This document shows, piece after piece, positions 1 through 9,231 of a stretch of 64,000 nt of DNA (its first letter is position 1; every line of letters starts with the position of its first letter). The notes beneath the pieces are model-generated. The model worked only from the letters and a program-made list of their open reading frames with translations, did no database searches and was not told where the DNA came from. Source of the DNA: Candidatus Obscuribacterales bacterium (GTDB lineage Bacteria > Cyanobacteriota > Vampirovibrionia > Obscuribacterales > Obscuribacteraceae); assembly GCA_020050685.1 (NCBI GenBank), contig JAGVKG010000010.1, positions 1 through 64,000 of the forward strand. The letters run 5' to 3'. The position numbers and the translations under genes were made by a program.

Positions 1-65
1 CAGGTTCACTCCTTTTGCTGCCTGACTGCACAATGGTTTAACGTGCTACGGTCATTTGGCTGGGC

Positions 66-102
66 TTGACAAATCGGGCGCTTTCATGGAAGCGCCTATA
101 AT
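66..102 (+). promoter_or_regulatory. Possible promoter with palindromic spacer
   Basis: A perfect TTGACA (66-71) and a perfect TATAAT (97-102) lie upstream of the GGDEF gene, but 25 bases separate them, against the usual 16-18. The spacer holds an inverted repeat, GGCGCTT (77-83) and AAGCGCC (90-96). A protein that distorts the spacer could make this work, or the pairing may be chance. A second imperfect hairpin lies in the leader at about 134-170. Weak call. Confidence 0.25.
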
Positions 103-227
103 AAAATACCTGGTAAAAAGTAAATCTCTAATACTCTCGGTTTACCCTGATTAAAAACCGGGAAAGAGAGTTTAGATAATTAATTGGTTATTGAAATTCC
201 AAGCCGATTCTAAATGGGAGATTAAAC

Positions 228-1904
228 ATGGCAATTGACGAAAACCTTCTGCAAAAACTAATCAAAATGCAGAAGGCACTACATTCCTCTCTCCGCCTGA
301 AGGATGTGCTGGAAGCCTGCGTGACAGAATTTAGCGATATCACGGGCCGAGCCAAGGTGGCAGTCTTTCTAGCCGATAATGAGGGACTCTCATTTAAGCT
401 CATGTCACATAAAGGATACAGCGAAGCATCTGTGGAAGAAATGCGCTCTGTGCCATTTACAGCCGACAGCCTGCTCCGATTAGTCATGCAAAAACGTGAA
501 TCAGCCAGCCGAGCGACCGCGCAAGAAGCGCCAGATTTATCGCAAGCGATTATGAAACGCGAAGGTTCGCAAGGGCAAATTGTTCTGCCGTTGCAGGCAA
601 CCAATTTGCTAGTTGGTGCCATTCAAATTGATCTGCTCAGACCAGAGAACCTGGCGCTTGAGCCATTCTTAAAGGAAGCAGCCGAAGCGGCCGCCGGAGC
701 CGTAGCCAATTCCATTTTATTTGGTCGTTCGGAATTTGAGAAGGAGCGCCTAAACACATTGCACAAGGCAGGCGTTGCTTTATCCAATTCCGCATTGCGC
801 GTGTCTGACGTATTACAGATTGCAGCCGATACATCTTTAGTAATCAGCAATACTCCTTGCTGCGCAATTTTAATGGTCGATCCGCAAGCAGAAGCATTCC
901 GAGTTGCTGCCTTTAAAGGACTGGATGCAGCTAGCTTACACGATTTCGATCTCAGCTTGACCGGCTCAATCGCTGGACGTTGTTTGGCTTCAGGCAAAAC
1001 AGAATATGTTGCAGAAGCTAGCCGCTATCCGCACGGCATGCCACGTTCGTCCGACAATAGTGTTTTCGGATCGGCAGCGGCCATTCCAATGATGTATGAA
1101 AATGATCAGCTAGGTGTGCTCATGGTATTTTCGACTGACCAAAGAGCATTTTCTCGCGAACAAATTGAACTTTTGGAACAACTGATGGCGCAAGCTTGCA
1201 CCGCTATGCATATTGCACTGACTCACGAATCAGCCACTTCTCAGATTGTTCAAGATGCTCATACTGGTTTGTACAACCAATTGCATTTTGAAGATTCTCT
1301 CGTCAAAGAAATTGAACGCTCGCAAAGACATAAGCGCAACCTGACGGTTATGCTTGTGGACTTGGATCACTTGGCGCGCATCAATGAATATTTCGGTCGC
1401 GAAAAAGGTGATGAAGCAATTAAACACGTTGCTCAAATCATTCGCGAATCTTTGCGTGATATTGATGTGCCTTGCAGAATTGGAGGAGAAAAGTTTGGCA
1501 TTATCCTCCCGGAAACTCCCGTGCAGAAAGCTGCTGATGTTGCCGAGCGCGTACGACAGAAAGTACGCAAGGAAACAGCTCCCGGAATTGGCATGGTAAC
1601 CATTTCGGTCGGCATGGCCGCATTTCCGGACAATGCCGATGATGCCGAGCCACTTTTGAAGGCGGCCGAACAGGCTTTGGATGTGGCCAAATTCGAAGGA
1701 CGGGACAGGGTAAAAATTGCCGAGGTGGCAGAACAAATGTCCGGTCCGATTCCCTGGGAAGAACTAGCTAAACAGGCACGTCTTGCCGTCGTTTCCGAAA
1801 GACAGGCACAGTTACAAAACAAACTGGCGCCGGATGCGGCTTACCAGCCCTGGATGCGCGCCCAAACGACCTGGAGCCAGCGCGGCAAGAAAGAAGACGA
1901 ATAG
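228..1904 (+). CDS. GAF-GAF-GGDEF protein (putative diguanylate cyclase)
   Basis: Soluble signalling protein of 558 residues with no signal peptide or membrane segment. Two GAF-like sensor domains (about 15-165 and 180-335) precede a C-terminal GGDEF domain (about 340-500), the family that makes cyclic di-GMP from two GTP. The nucleotide/metal motif DLDHLARIN...GD is intact, and an RxxD inhibitory site (RDID) sits five residues before the active loop. The loop itself reads GGEKF (residues 419-423): the third position is acidic as required, but the fourth is Lys where families have Glu, so activity is uncertain. The ATG at 228 is preceded by GGGAG at a good distance. It stands alone, upstream of groES. 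The about 60-residue tail after the GGDEF domain matches nothing I recognise. Confidence 0.9.
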   Translation: MAIDENLLQKLIKMQKALHSSLRLKDVLEACVTEFSDITGRAKVAVFLADNEGLSFKLMSHKGYSEASVEEMRSVPFTADSLLRLVMQKRESASRATAQEAPDLSQAIMKREGSQGQIVLPLQATNLLVGAIQIDLLRPENLALEPFLKEAAEAAAGAVANSILFGRSEFEKERLNTLHKAGVALSNSALRVSDVLQIAADTSLVISNTPCCAILMVDPQAEAFRVAAFKGLDAASLHDFDLSLTGSIAGRCLASGKTEYVAEASRYPHGMPRSSDNSVFGSAAAIPMMYENDQLGVLMVFSTDQRAFSREQIELLEQLMAQACTAMHIALTHESATSQIVQDAHTGLYNQLHFEDSLVKEIERSQRHKRNLTVMLVDLDHLARINEYFGREKGDEAIKHVAQIIRESLRDIDVPCRIGGEKFGIILPETPVQKAADVAERVRQKVRKETAPGIGMVTISVGMAAFPDNADDAEPLLKAAEQALDVAKFEGRDRVKIAEVAEQMSGPIPWEELAKQARLAVVSERQAQLQNKLAPDAAYQPWMRAQTTWSQRGKKEDE

Positions 1905-2045
1905 TTGTAAATATTAAGAAAACTAGCCAAACTCAGGCTGGGTAGCTTTGAACTAGATAAACTTTCATCGGTGGGATCGTCTCTTCATTTTTGTAAGAGG
2001 TTTCTCATTTTAGTTGTACTTTGAATTCTTTAGGAGGATTGTCCA

Positions 2046-2366
2046 GTGGCCACAGCTACACCAACCAAGATCAATCTCAAACCATTGGCCGACCGCGTCA
2101 TCATCAAAAAAATTGAAGCGGAAGAAAAGACTGCAGGCGGAATTGTCCTGCCTGATACAGCTAAGGAAAAGCCGCAGCAAGGCGAAGTCCTAGCTGTAGG
2201 ACCAGGCAAATTTGACGATAAGGGCGTCAGACAGCCAATGGAAGTAAAGCCAGGAGACCGCGTTCTCTTCGCTAAGTACTCCGGCACCGAAGTCAAAATT
2301 GAAGGTATTGAGTATTTGATCCTGTCCGAGCGCGACATTCTCGCAATTGTCAGCTCTAACAGCTAG
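2046..2366 (+). CDS. groES: Co-chaperonin GroES
   Basis: Lid subunit of the GroEL/GroES folding chamber. The sequence has the typical N-terminal [12 protein letters not shown], the mobile-loop region [21 protein letters not shown] and the roof and C-terminal strands ending [13 protein letters not shown]. At 106 residues it is slightly longer than the usual 95-100, through extra residues at both ends. Translation starts at GTG, preceded by a strong AGGAGG. It forms an operon with groEL 56 bases downstream. I looked for a CIRCE operator (TTAGCACTC-N9-GAGTGCTAA) in the 140 bases upstream and see none, so HrcA control is not supported here. Confidence 0.97.
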   Translation: MATATPTKINLKPLADRVIIKKIEAEEKTAGGIVLPDTAKEKPQQGEVLAVGPGKFDDKGVRQPMEVKPGDRVLFAKYSGTEVKIEGIEYLILSERDILAIVSSNS

Positions 2367-2374
2367 TTATTTGA

Positions 2375-4048
<1,674 letters not shown>

Positions 4049-4097
4049 TTAGACCGAAATTAGTTCGCACTAATTAGACGATAACAAGACGATCTTA

Positions 4098-4134
4098 AAC
4101 ACGCCGGGTAATTTCGATTCCCGGCGTGTTTTGC
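4098..4134 (+). terminator. Intrinsic terminator of groESL
   Basis: Perfect 11-base stem (AACACGCCGGG at 4098-4108 with its complement at 4120-4130), an 11-base loop, and TTTTG running out of the stem. It lies 50 bases after the groEL stop codon. Confidence 0.85.
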
Positions 4135-4151
4135 TATCATCATGTCATCGT

Positions 4152-4193
4152 TGTCATCCTGAGGAGGAGCAAAGCGACGACGAAGGATCTCTC
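4152..4193 (+). repeat. Dispersed TGTCATCCTGAG repeat, copy 1
   Basis: Begins TGTCATCCTGAG and ends CGAAGGATCTCTC, with ATCCT/AGGAT able to pair and a variable centre. Two further copies are at 4691-4726 and 6918-6947. Repeats of this consensus are common as short palindromic elements in many bacterial genomes (from memory). Here it lies just before the start of the next gene. Confidence 0.6.
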
Positions 4194-4227
4194 ATCCGGC
4201 ACAAAGCTAGTAATGGAAAAGTGTAAT

Positions 4228-4680
4228 ATGCCAGTAGAAACACAAACAGCACCCGCACCTAAAGCCACCAAGACAAGCCACTACTTGTCCATGACGTCTA
4301 CGGCCATCGGCATCATCGGCGCCCTCGGTACGTTTGGTGTTTGGGCTTGTGCAAATTTCTACACAGGTACCGTGCAAGTTAAAGCACAAGACGCAGAGGC
4401 CGTACAAAAGGCTAGCCCTAATCAAGCCCTGGTGATTAAAGCCTACAGTACTAAGGGCAGCGAAGCAGTTTTTCACTCACCAACTTTCCAGCTGATGCCC
4501 GGACACTACCACTTAGAAATCAAACACGAAGGCACAAAGGTAAAACACGCCGAAGTGGATGTTGAATTTCAAAAGACCAGCCCAGTGGCAATAACTTTTA
4601 CGGAAGATGACTTACGCACAACCAGCAAACACCATTGGTGGCAGGTCTGGAAAAAGTCCGACGAAAATGCCACACAATAG
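4228..4680 (+). CDS. Membrane-anchored protein with PEGA-like C-terminus
   Basis: Hypothetical protein of 150 residues. A short Thr/Ala/Pro/Lys-rich N-terminus is followed by one membrane segment (about residues 22-46, ending near FYTGTVQV) and then an extracytoplasmic domain. The stretch PGHYHLEIKHEGTKVKHAEVDV resembles a PEGA-type beta module; this is a weak family guess. The ATG at 4228 is chosen because GGAAAAG lies at a suitable distance. An ATG at 4213 is also in frame, and longer starts would translate the upstream repeat. Its end overlaps the chosen hemL start by 14 bases, so the two may be translated in tandem. Confidence 0.6.
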   Translation: MPVETQTAPAPKATKTSHYLSMTSTAIGIIGALGTFGVWACANFYTGTVQVKAQDAEAVQKASPNQALVIKAYSTKGSEAVFHSPTFQLMPGHYHLEIKHEGTKVKHAEVDVEFQKTSPVAITFTEDDLRTTSKHHWWQVWKKSDENATQ

Positions 4681-5992
4681 TAAACATCTTTGTCATCCTG
4701 AGGCACCTAGTGCCGAAGGACCTCTCCTGCGCCCGCTACCGAAATCTCGCCTCCTTGCACACGAGATCTCTCAATATATTCCCGGCGGCGTAGACAGCCC
4801 ATTTCGCGCCTTCAACGAGGTTGGCGGTCATACAATCTTTTTCCAATCCGGCTCCGGTGCATACTTGTATGACGTGGACGGAAACAAATATATTGATTAT
4901 TTGGGCGCCTGGGGTCCGGCCATACTTGGGCACGCGCCACCATCTGTGGTATCAGCCTGCCAGGCCGCCATTGCTCAAGGTGCTGTTATTGGCGCATCAC
5001 ATGAAAGCGAATTAGAACTGGCAAAACTCGTTTGTCAGGCTGTTCCCAGCATTGAAAAAGTCCGTTTCGTCAACTCCGGCACGGAAGCAGTAATGAGTGC
5101 AGTGCGCTTGGCGCGCGGTTATAAAAAACGCGATTTAATCATCATGTTCGAGGGTTGCTATCACGGACATTCGGATTCAGTATTAGCATCGGACAAACAC
5201 ACTTCCAGTTCCGGCATCCCAGGCTCGTTTAAACAAAACACCTTGCTTGTCCCGTTCAACGATTTGCAAGCGTTGAAAGACTGCCTGAAGGCTCATACCA
5301 AACAAGTGGCGGCAATCTTAATTGAACCGGTGGCCGGTTCTATGGGTGTGATACCACCAAAACCAGACTATCTGGAAGGCGTGCGGCAATTGGCCAATCA
5401 GCACGATGCGCTCATAATCTTCGACGAAGTAATTACTGGATTTCGCCTGGCCTATGGTGGTGCGCAAGCACTCTATAATGTCACACCCGATCTTACTTGT
5501 TTAGGCAAAGCCCTAGCAGGCGGAATGCCAATTGGTGCTTATGGTGGCAAAAAAGAAATTATGGATCGACTGTTGCCATTGGGCGATGTCTATCAAGCCG
5601 GTACATTTTCCGGTAACCCCGTGACTATGGCAGGCGGCATTGAAACCTTGCGCGCGCTTGCCAATCCAGACAACTATACCCGACTAGAAGCCAGGACCCA
5701 TCAGCTTTTCGAAGGGGTAGCACAAATTGCAAAAACATTCTCATCACCGCTACAGCTACAACGAGTCGGTTCGATGTTCAGTATCTTATTTGCTCCGAAA
5801 CCCGTGACTAATTTCCAAGAATCTCTGGCAATCGATGCACACAAATTTGCCAAGTTTTTCCACGCTCTACTTGCAGCCGGAATTAATCTACCACCATCGG
5901 CAGTTGATGCAGCCTGCGTTTCCGCAGCCCACTCAACAGCCGACATCGACGAGACAATTAAGCTCATCTCTCAAGCTCTCAAATCAAGTTAA
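4667..5992 (+). CDS. hemL: Glutamate-1-semialdehyde 2,1-aminomutase
   Basis: PLP enzyme converting glutamate-1-semialdehyde to 5-aminolevulinate, the C5 route of tetrapyrrole synthesis. Strong family motifs: IPGGVDSPFRAF near the N-terminus, DVDGNKYIDYLGAWGP, FVNSGTEAVMSA, FDEVITGFR, and the PLP lysine in CLGKALAGG (near residue 281). From the ATG at 4667 it has 441 residues against a usual 427-433. The extra N-terminal residues (about 7-22, HLCHPEAPSAEGPLL) are encoded by a dispersed repeat, so the natural start may be altered or may be a later non-ATG codon. Its start overlaps the previous gene. Confidence 0.93.
   Translation: MPHNSKHLCHPEAPSAEGPLLRPLPKSRLLAHEISQYIPGGVDSPFRAFNEVGGHTIFFQSGSGAYLYDVDGNKYIDYLGAWGPAILGHAPPSVVSACQAAIAQGAVIGASHESELELAKLVCQAVPSIEKVRFVNSGTEAVMSAVRLARGYKKRDLIIMFEGCYHGHSDSVLASDKHTSSSGIPGSFKQNTLLVPFNDLQALKDCLKAHTKQVAAILIEPVAGSMGVIPPKPDYLEGVRQLANQHDALIIFDEVITGFRLAYGGAQALYNVTPDLTCLGKALAGGMPIGAYGGKKEIMDRLLPLGDVYQAGTFSGNPVTMAGGIETLRALANPDNYTRLEARTHQLFEGVAQIAKTFSSPLQLQRVGSMFSILFAPKPVTNFQESLAIDAHKFAKFFHALLAAGINLPPSAVDAACVSAAHSTADIDETIKLISQALKSS
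4691..4726 (+). repeat. Dispersed TGTCATCCTGAG repeat, copy 2, inside hemL
   Basis: TGTCATCCTGAGGCAC-CTA-GTGCCGAAGGACCTC: both the inner GGCAC/GTGCC and the outer TCCT/AGGA arms pair, giving a compact hairpin. It lies in frame within the 5' end of hemL as I start it. Confidence 0.6.
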
Positions 5993-6020
5993 CCAACCTG
6001 CAGGGGAGCTACGATTTTGG

Positions 6021-6060
6021 TTGATGGCGTATACGTTATATTTGACGGCGTATAGGTTAT
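6021..6060. repeat. Tandem pair of 19-base direct repeats
   Basis: TTGATGGCGTATACGTTAT (6021-6039) and TTGACGGCGTATAGGTTAT (6042-6060) match at 17 of 19 positions with a period of 21 bases, two helical turns. They lie between hemL and the convergent zinc-ribbon gene. They may be a protein-binding site or a small tandem duplication. Confidence 0.6.
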
Positions 6061-6134
6061 CACCCGAATTTGGGAGATAGTCGCAAGTGATCAAATGAGA
6101 TCAAAACTCATTTAAGCAAATCTAGATTTTGTAA

Positions 6135-6692
6135 TTACTTGCCTTGTTTCCAATAAACGCGCACAAATTTTTCGCGCGGCGCAGGCTTAATTTCCAATTT
6201 GCCTTTGAAGGCCTTTTGAAACTGTTTACCAATCCGCTGGGCAAGCCACTTGGTTGTAGTGAGAATCTCTATACGCGTTCCATTGCCATCAATCGAGGCA
6301 ATGCGGGAAATAGGATTATCGTGCCAAGCTTTCCCTTCTGTATGTTTAATCAGTGCCATCACTTCGTCACGCGAGTCCTTGAGCAATGGTCCCTCCAGAA
6401 CCACCTGCCCATCGTAAGCGTGCTGCTCGACTCGCTTGCAGCCTGGACATAAAACCGGATGATACTGCGATTTTTTCATCAAGAGCTTATAACGATCGGG
6501 ATCGATGTACCAATGTTTCAGGGATGAAATTGCCGTACAACCCGTACAGACCAGAACGCCGTCTTCACCTAAAAGCTTCTTGTTGAATCGGTGATCGGCA
6601 AAGCGCTTATCGCCTGCATGACCAATTTCCGGAGCCATGCGCCCTTTGGCAGATCTGCCTGCCACCTTTGTCGACCGGCTTCCTTTACTCAT
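6135..6692 (-). CDS. BCAM0308-like zinc-ribbon protein
   Basis: Protein of 185 residues with no signal peptide. An N-terminal basic segment (SKGSRSTKVAGRSAKGR) is followed by a four-cysteine zinc ribbon (CTGC near residue 50, CPGC near 83). A C-terminal domain with RIEILTTTKWLAQRIGKQFQKAFKGKLEIK and the closing FVRVYW are hallmarks, as I recall, of the BCAM0308 family, whose function is unknown. An RNA- or ribosome-linked role would suit the fold but is speculative. The ATG is preceded by GGAGGATGAC. It is a single-gene unit convergent with hemL. Confidence 0.75.
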   Translation of the reverse strand: MSKGSRSTKVAGRSAKGRMAPEIGHAGDKRFADHRFNKKLLGEDGVLVCTGCTAISSLKHWYIDPDRYKLLMKKSQYHPVLCPGCKRVEQHAYDGQVVLEGPLLKDSRDEVMALIKHTEGKAWHDNPISRIASIDGNGTRIEILTTTKWLAQRIGKQFQKAFKGKLEIKPAPREKFVRVYWKQGK

Positions 6693-6917
6693 TTGTCATC
6701 CTCCAGCACCTATAATTTTGACTTTGTCGCCTCATTTAATCTTTACGTGCCCGCTGGGAGCCCCTCTCTACCCAAACGTTGAGATATTTGAACGAAGCCG
6801 AAAGCCAGGCAATTGAGCAGGGTGACAATGCCCTGCCCACTGGAGTCCGCATTAATTTGCGCTATATATAGGTAGGAATTGGGGATGCTCCCCAAAATTG
6901 TCACCCAAAACACGCAT

Positions 6918-6947
6918 TGTCATCCTGAGCATCGCGAAGGACCTCTC
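6918..6947 (+). repeat. Dispersed TGTCATCCTGAG repeat, copy 3
   Basis: The shortest copy: TGTCATCCTGAG, a seven-base centre, then CGAAGGACCTCTC, with TCCT and AGGA able to pair. Intergenic. Confidence 0.6.
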
Positions 6948-6965
6948 ATGTTTTCATCGAAGCAT

Positions 6966-6998
6966 GAAAAATCCCGAGGCACCGCAGCACCCCGGGAT
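6966..6998 (-). terminator. Intrinsic terminator of the glycosyltransferase operon
   Basis: On the minus strand ATCCCGGGG pairs with CCTCGGGAT (one mismatch) and is followed by a TTTTC run at 6970-6966. It lies 34 bases beyond the glycosyltransferase stop codon. Confidence 0.7.
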
Positions 6999-7031
6999 AA
7001 TAGCTTAGTAGCATCGAAATGCTCTCAGCCG

Positions 7032-7763
7032 TTAGATATAACGACGCATTTTCACAAGATCAGAGAACGTGTCCCAGATGACGGAGAACTTGCCGCCCGA
7101 TGCACCTTGTGAAAGGCGAGGCAAATGCTCGATTGGAATTTCTACAACCCGGAAACCAGCCTTGTCAGCGCGAATGCAAAGTTCGGCATCCACAAACGGT
7201 GTTGTGGACCGGAGCTTAATTGTTTCCATGATTGCGCGACGGAACAACTTAATCGAGTTTACATCGGTGTACTTGCTGCCGTAAATCGTGCGCAACATAA
7301 AGTTGTAGACATGCGATTGCAAGCGGCGCTTCGGTGGGTCATTGCGCTTAACGCGGCGACCAATGATCAAATCCGCAATTTGCAATCCCTTGGCCATTGG
7401 AATCAACTCTTTCGGTGCGTATTGATAGTCACCCGGCAAAGAGAAAATCAAATCTTTGCTGCCAATTTCATAAAGTTCTTTGATCGTGAAACCAAAGCCT
7501 TTGTTTTGTGGATGATCAACGACTTTCAATTTTGGCAAAGTCGACTTCAGGTCCGTCAACACTTTTAACGTGTTGTCTTTACTGCCATCGTTGACGCAAA
7601 TGATTTCGTAGTCATTACAAACATTCTTGAGCAGAGTGTCTACATCGGTGACCAGCCGGCCAATGGTTGTTTCGTCATTGTAGGCTGGAATAATCACAGA
7701 TATGGATGTGATTGTTTGCAGTTGCGATTTGGTCGCTTGATTTAACTCAATTGTCGTGTTCAT
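7032..7763 (-). CDS. Family 2 glycosyltransferase (DPM1-like)
   Basis: Cytoplasmic GT-A fold enzyme of 243 residues that would move a sugar from a nucleotide donor to a lipid or glycan. The N-terminal ISVIIPAYNDETTIGRLV and IICVNDGSKDNT are the donor-binding strands. In place of the usual DADLQ metal motif it has PGDYQ, keeping only the second acidic residue. No membrane segments, so it lacks the membrane tail of longer polyprenol-phosphate transferases. Its ATG overlaps the stop codon of the upstream aminotransferase by one base, which implies translational coupling. Substrate cannot be told. Confidence 0.85.
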   Translation of the reverse strand: MNTTIELNQATKSQLQTITSISVIIPAYNDETTIGRLVTDVDTLLKNVCNDYEIICVNDGSKDNTLKVLTDLKSTLPKLKVVDHPQNKGFGFTIKELYEIGSKDLIFSLPGDYQYAPKELIPMAKGLQIADLIIGRRVKRNDPPKRRLQSHVYNFMLRTIYGSKYTDVNSIKLFRRAIMETIKLRSTTPFVDAELCIRADKAGFRVVEIPIEHLPRLSQGASGGKFSVIWDTFSDLVKMRRYI

Positions 7764-8929
7764 TATCGTGCAACACCTGTAACAGGGGAATTTGTCTCAG
7801 TCACCGAATTAGCCGAAGTATTAGCTGTCTTAAAATACTGACGGATACCGTCAATGATTTCGTCAACTTGGGAATCTGTAAGTTCTGGTTGCATTGGCAA
7901 GCTCAGAATGCGCTTGGCTGCATATTCCGTATTGGGCAAATTGCCTGGCTTATAGCCCAGATGTGCATAAGCATTTTGCAAATGTGCCGGCACCGGATAG
8001 TGAATGATTGTTTGAATGCCCTTTTCTTCTAAAAGGAAGTTCTGCAATTCATCGCGATTGTCCGTTTGAATAACGTAAAGGTGATAAACATGATGACGGT
8101 TCTCAGATTCTTGCGGCACCACGACAACATCTTTCAGCCCTTCTGAATAACGCTTGGCGATTTGGCGGCGGCGCTCGTTCCACTCATGCAGGTAAGGTAT
8201 CTGGCAAGCCAATATTGCTGCCTGAATTTCATCCAAGCGGCTGTTGATGCCAATGCTTTCATGATAGTAGCGCTTGGACGAACCATAATTTCTTAGCTTG
8301 ATCAGCTTGTCGTAATTTTCTTTGGTCTTGCAAGTGACAGCACCGCCATCACCAAAGGCACCCAAATTCTTGCTGGGGTAAAAGCTGAAAGCACCGAACT
8401 CAGTCAATGTACCGGACTTACGTCCACCATAGGCAGCACCGGTTGATTGAGCGCAATCTTCCATCACAACAATGCCATGCTTTGCCGCTAATTTCATTAG
8501 CGGTTCCATGTCTACCATCTGTCCATATAAATGTACAGGAACTATTGCCTTGGTTTTCGGTGTGATGCGAGCTTCAATAGCAGCAACATCCATTACATAA
8601 GTTTTGGGATCGATGTCGACAAAAATTGGCGTGGCACCGGTCATTGAAATTCCGGAAATTGTCGGCACTGCCGTATGAGCAACGACAATCACTTCGTCTT
8701 GCGGACCTACACCCGCGGCTGCCAGGGCCAAGTAAATTGCTTCAGTTCCGGAGGCGCAGCCAACCACATATTCTGCACCCAACCAATTGGCGAATTCTTT
8801 TTCAAAGCGTTCAAGTTCAGGGCCAAGAATGTAGTAGCCACTTGCTAGGACTCGCTGAACCGCAGTATCAAAATCGCTCTTGTAAGCTTGATAGTGCAAT
8901 TTCAAATCGCCAAAGGGAATATTTATCAT
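7763..8929 (-). CDS. DegT/DnrJ/EryC1/StrS sugar aminotransferase
   Basis: PLP enzyme of 388 residues that transaminates keto-sugar nucleotides. Family features are FGDLKLHYQ at the N-terminus, GCASGTEAIYLAL, VMEDCAQSTGAAY, and FYPSKNLGAFGDGG with the PLP lysine at residue 187. GINSRLDEIQAAIL and the C-terminal PVPAHLQNAYAHLGY are also typical. First gene of a two-gene operon with the glycosyltransferase, and divergent from an SDR epimerase, so the three probably make and attach an amino sugar. GGAG of its ribosome-binding site lies at the 3' edge of a repeated leader element. Confidence 0.93.
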   Translation of the reverse strand: MINIPFGDLKLHYQAYKSDFDTAVQRVLASGYYILGPELERFEKEFANWLGAEYVVGCASGTEAIYLALAAAGVGPQDEVIVVAHTAVPTISGISMTGATPIFVDIDPKTYVMDVAAIEARITPKTKAIVPVHLYGQMVDMEPLMKLAAKHGIVVMEDCAQSTGAAYGGRKSGTLTEFGAFSFYPSKNLGAFGDGGAVTCKTKENYDKLIKLRNYGSSKRYYHESIGINSRLDEIQAAILACQIPYLHEWNERRRQIAKRYSEGLKDVVVVPQESENRHHVYHLYVIQTDNRDELQNFLLEEKGIQTIIHYPVPAHLQNAYAHLGYKPGNLPNTEYAAKRILSLPMQPELTDSQVDEIIDGIRQYFKTANTSANSVTETNSPVTGVAR

Positions 8930-9231
8930 ATAATCGCTCCGTCGCCTTGCGGCTCCTCCGCTCTACTGACGCTCACTTCAAACTGCTCCTCGCAGTTTTT
9001 CGCTCGCTTACCTGGGCACTCGTCTACGTGCTCCGTCGCCGCTTATGTGGCACTCGGCTATTATCGCCTCGTTGCCAGACTTTTACACTAGTCAATAGTA
9101 ATTGAAAGTCTCAAGATATGAATTAAGGGGACTTTAATTGCATGGGAATTAGCCCCTTGAGATGTTAAGATCTTCCCTAAGGTTGTGGCCTTCTCTGGTC
9201 ACAGAATTCATAATAAGTGGAAGTTAATACC
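8930..9231. other. Divergent intergenic region with a repeated leader
   Basis: Holds the repeated element described separately and, near the SDR gene, inverted-repeat pieces (TCTCAAG near 9108 with CTTGAGA near 9156, and GTGGCC/GGTCAC near 9185-9202). I recognise no known riboswitch. Confidence 0.4.
8935..9035 (-). repeat. Repeated structured leader element, copy A
   Basis: Read on the minus strand, about 95 bases align with 54690-54800: CGAGTGCCCAG-TAAGCGAGC, then a hairpin, then GAGCG...AGAGCGGA.GAGCC..AAGGCGAC. The hairpin here is AAACTGC-GAGGA-GCAGTTT. In copy B it is AGATTGC-GAGGA-GCAATCT, so two positions changed on both arms and kept pairing. The element ends directly before the DegT start codon and supplies its GGAG. 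Confidence 0.6.

Larger units (their letters stand above)
6693..7031. other. Intergenic stretch with a repeat and a terminator
   Basis: No convincing gene. It holds the third TGTCATCCTGAG repeat and the terminator of the glycosyltransferase gene. Smaller palindromic bits (GGGTGACAATGCCCTGCCC near 6820, GGGGATGCTCCCC near 6882) suggest further hairpins. Confidence 0.5.

Noticed and set aside
1905-2045. CIRCE operator before groES
   Set aside because: The TTAGCACTC inverted repeat is absent from the leader.
4126-4227. Longer N-terminus for the PEGA-like protein
   Set aside because: Would translate the terminator edge and the dispersed repeat; ATG 4228 has a better upstream site.
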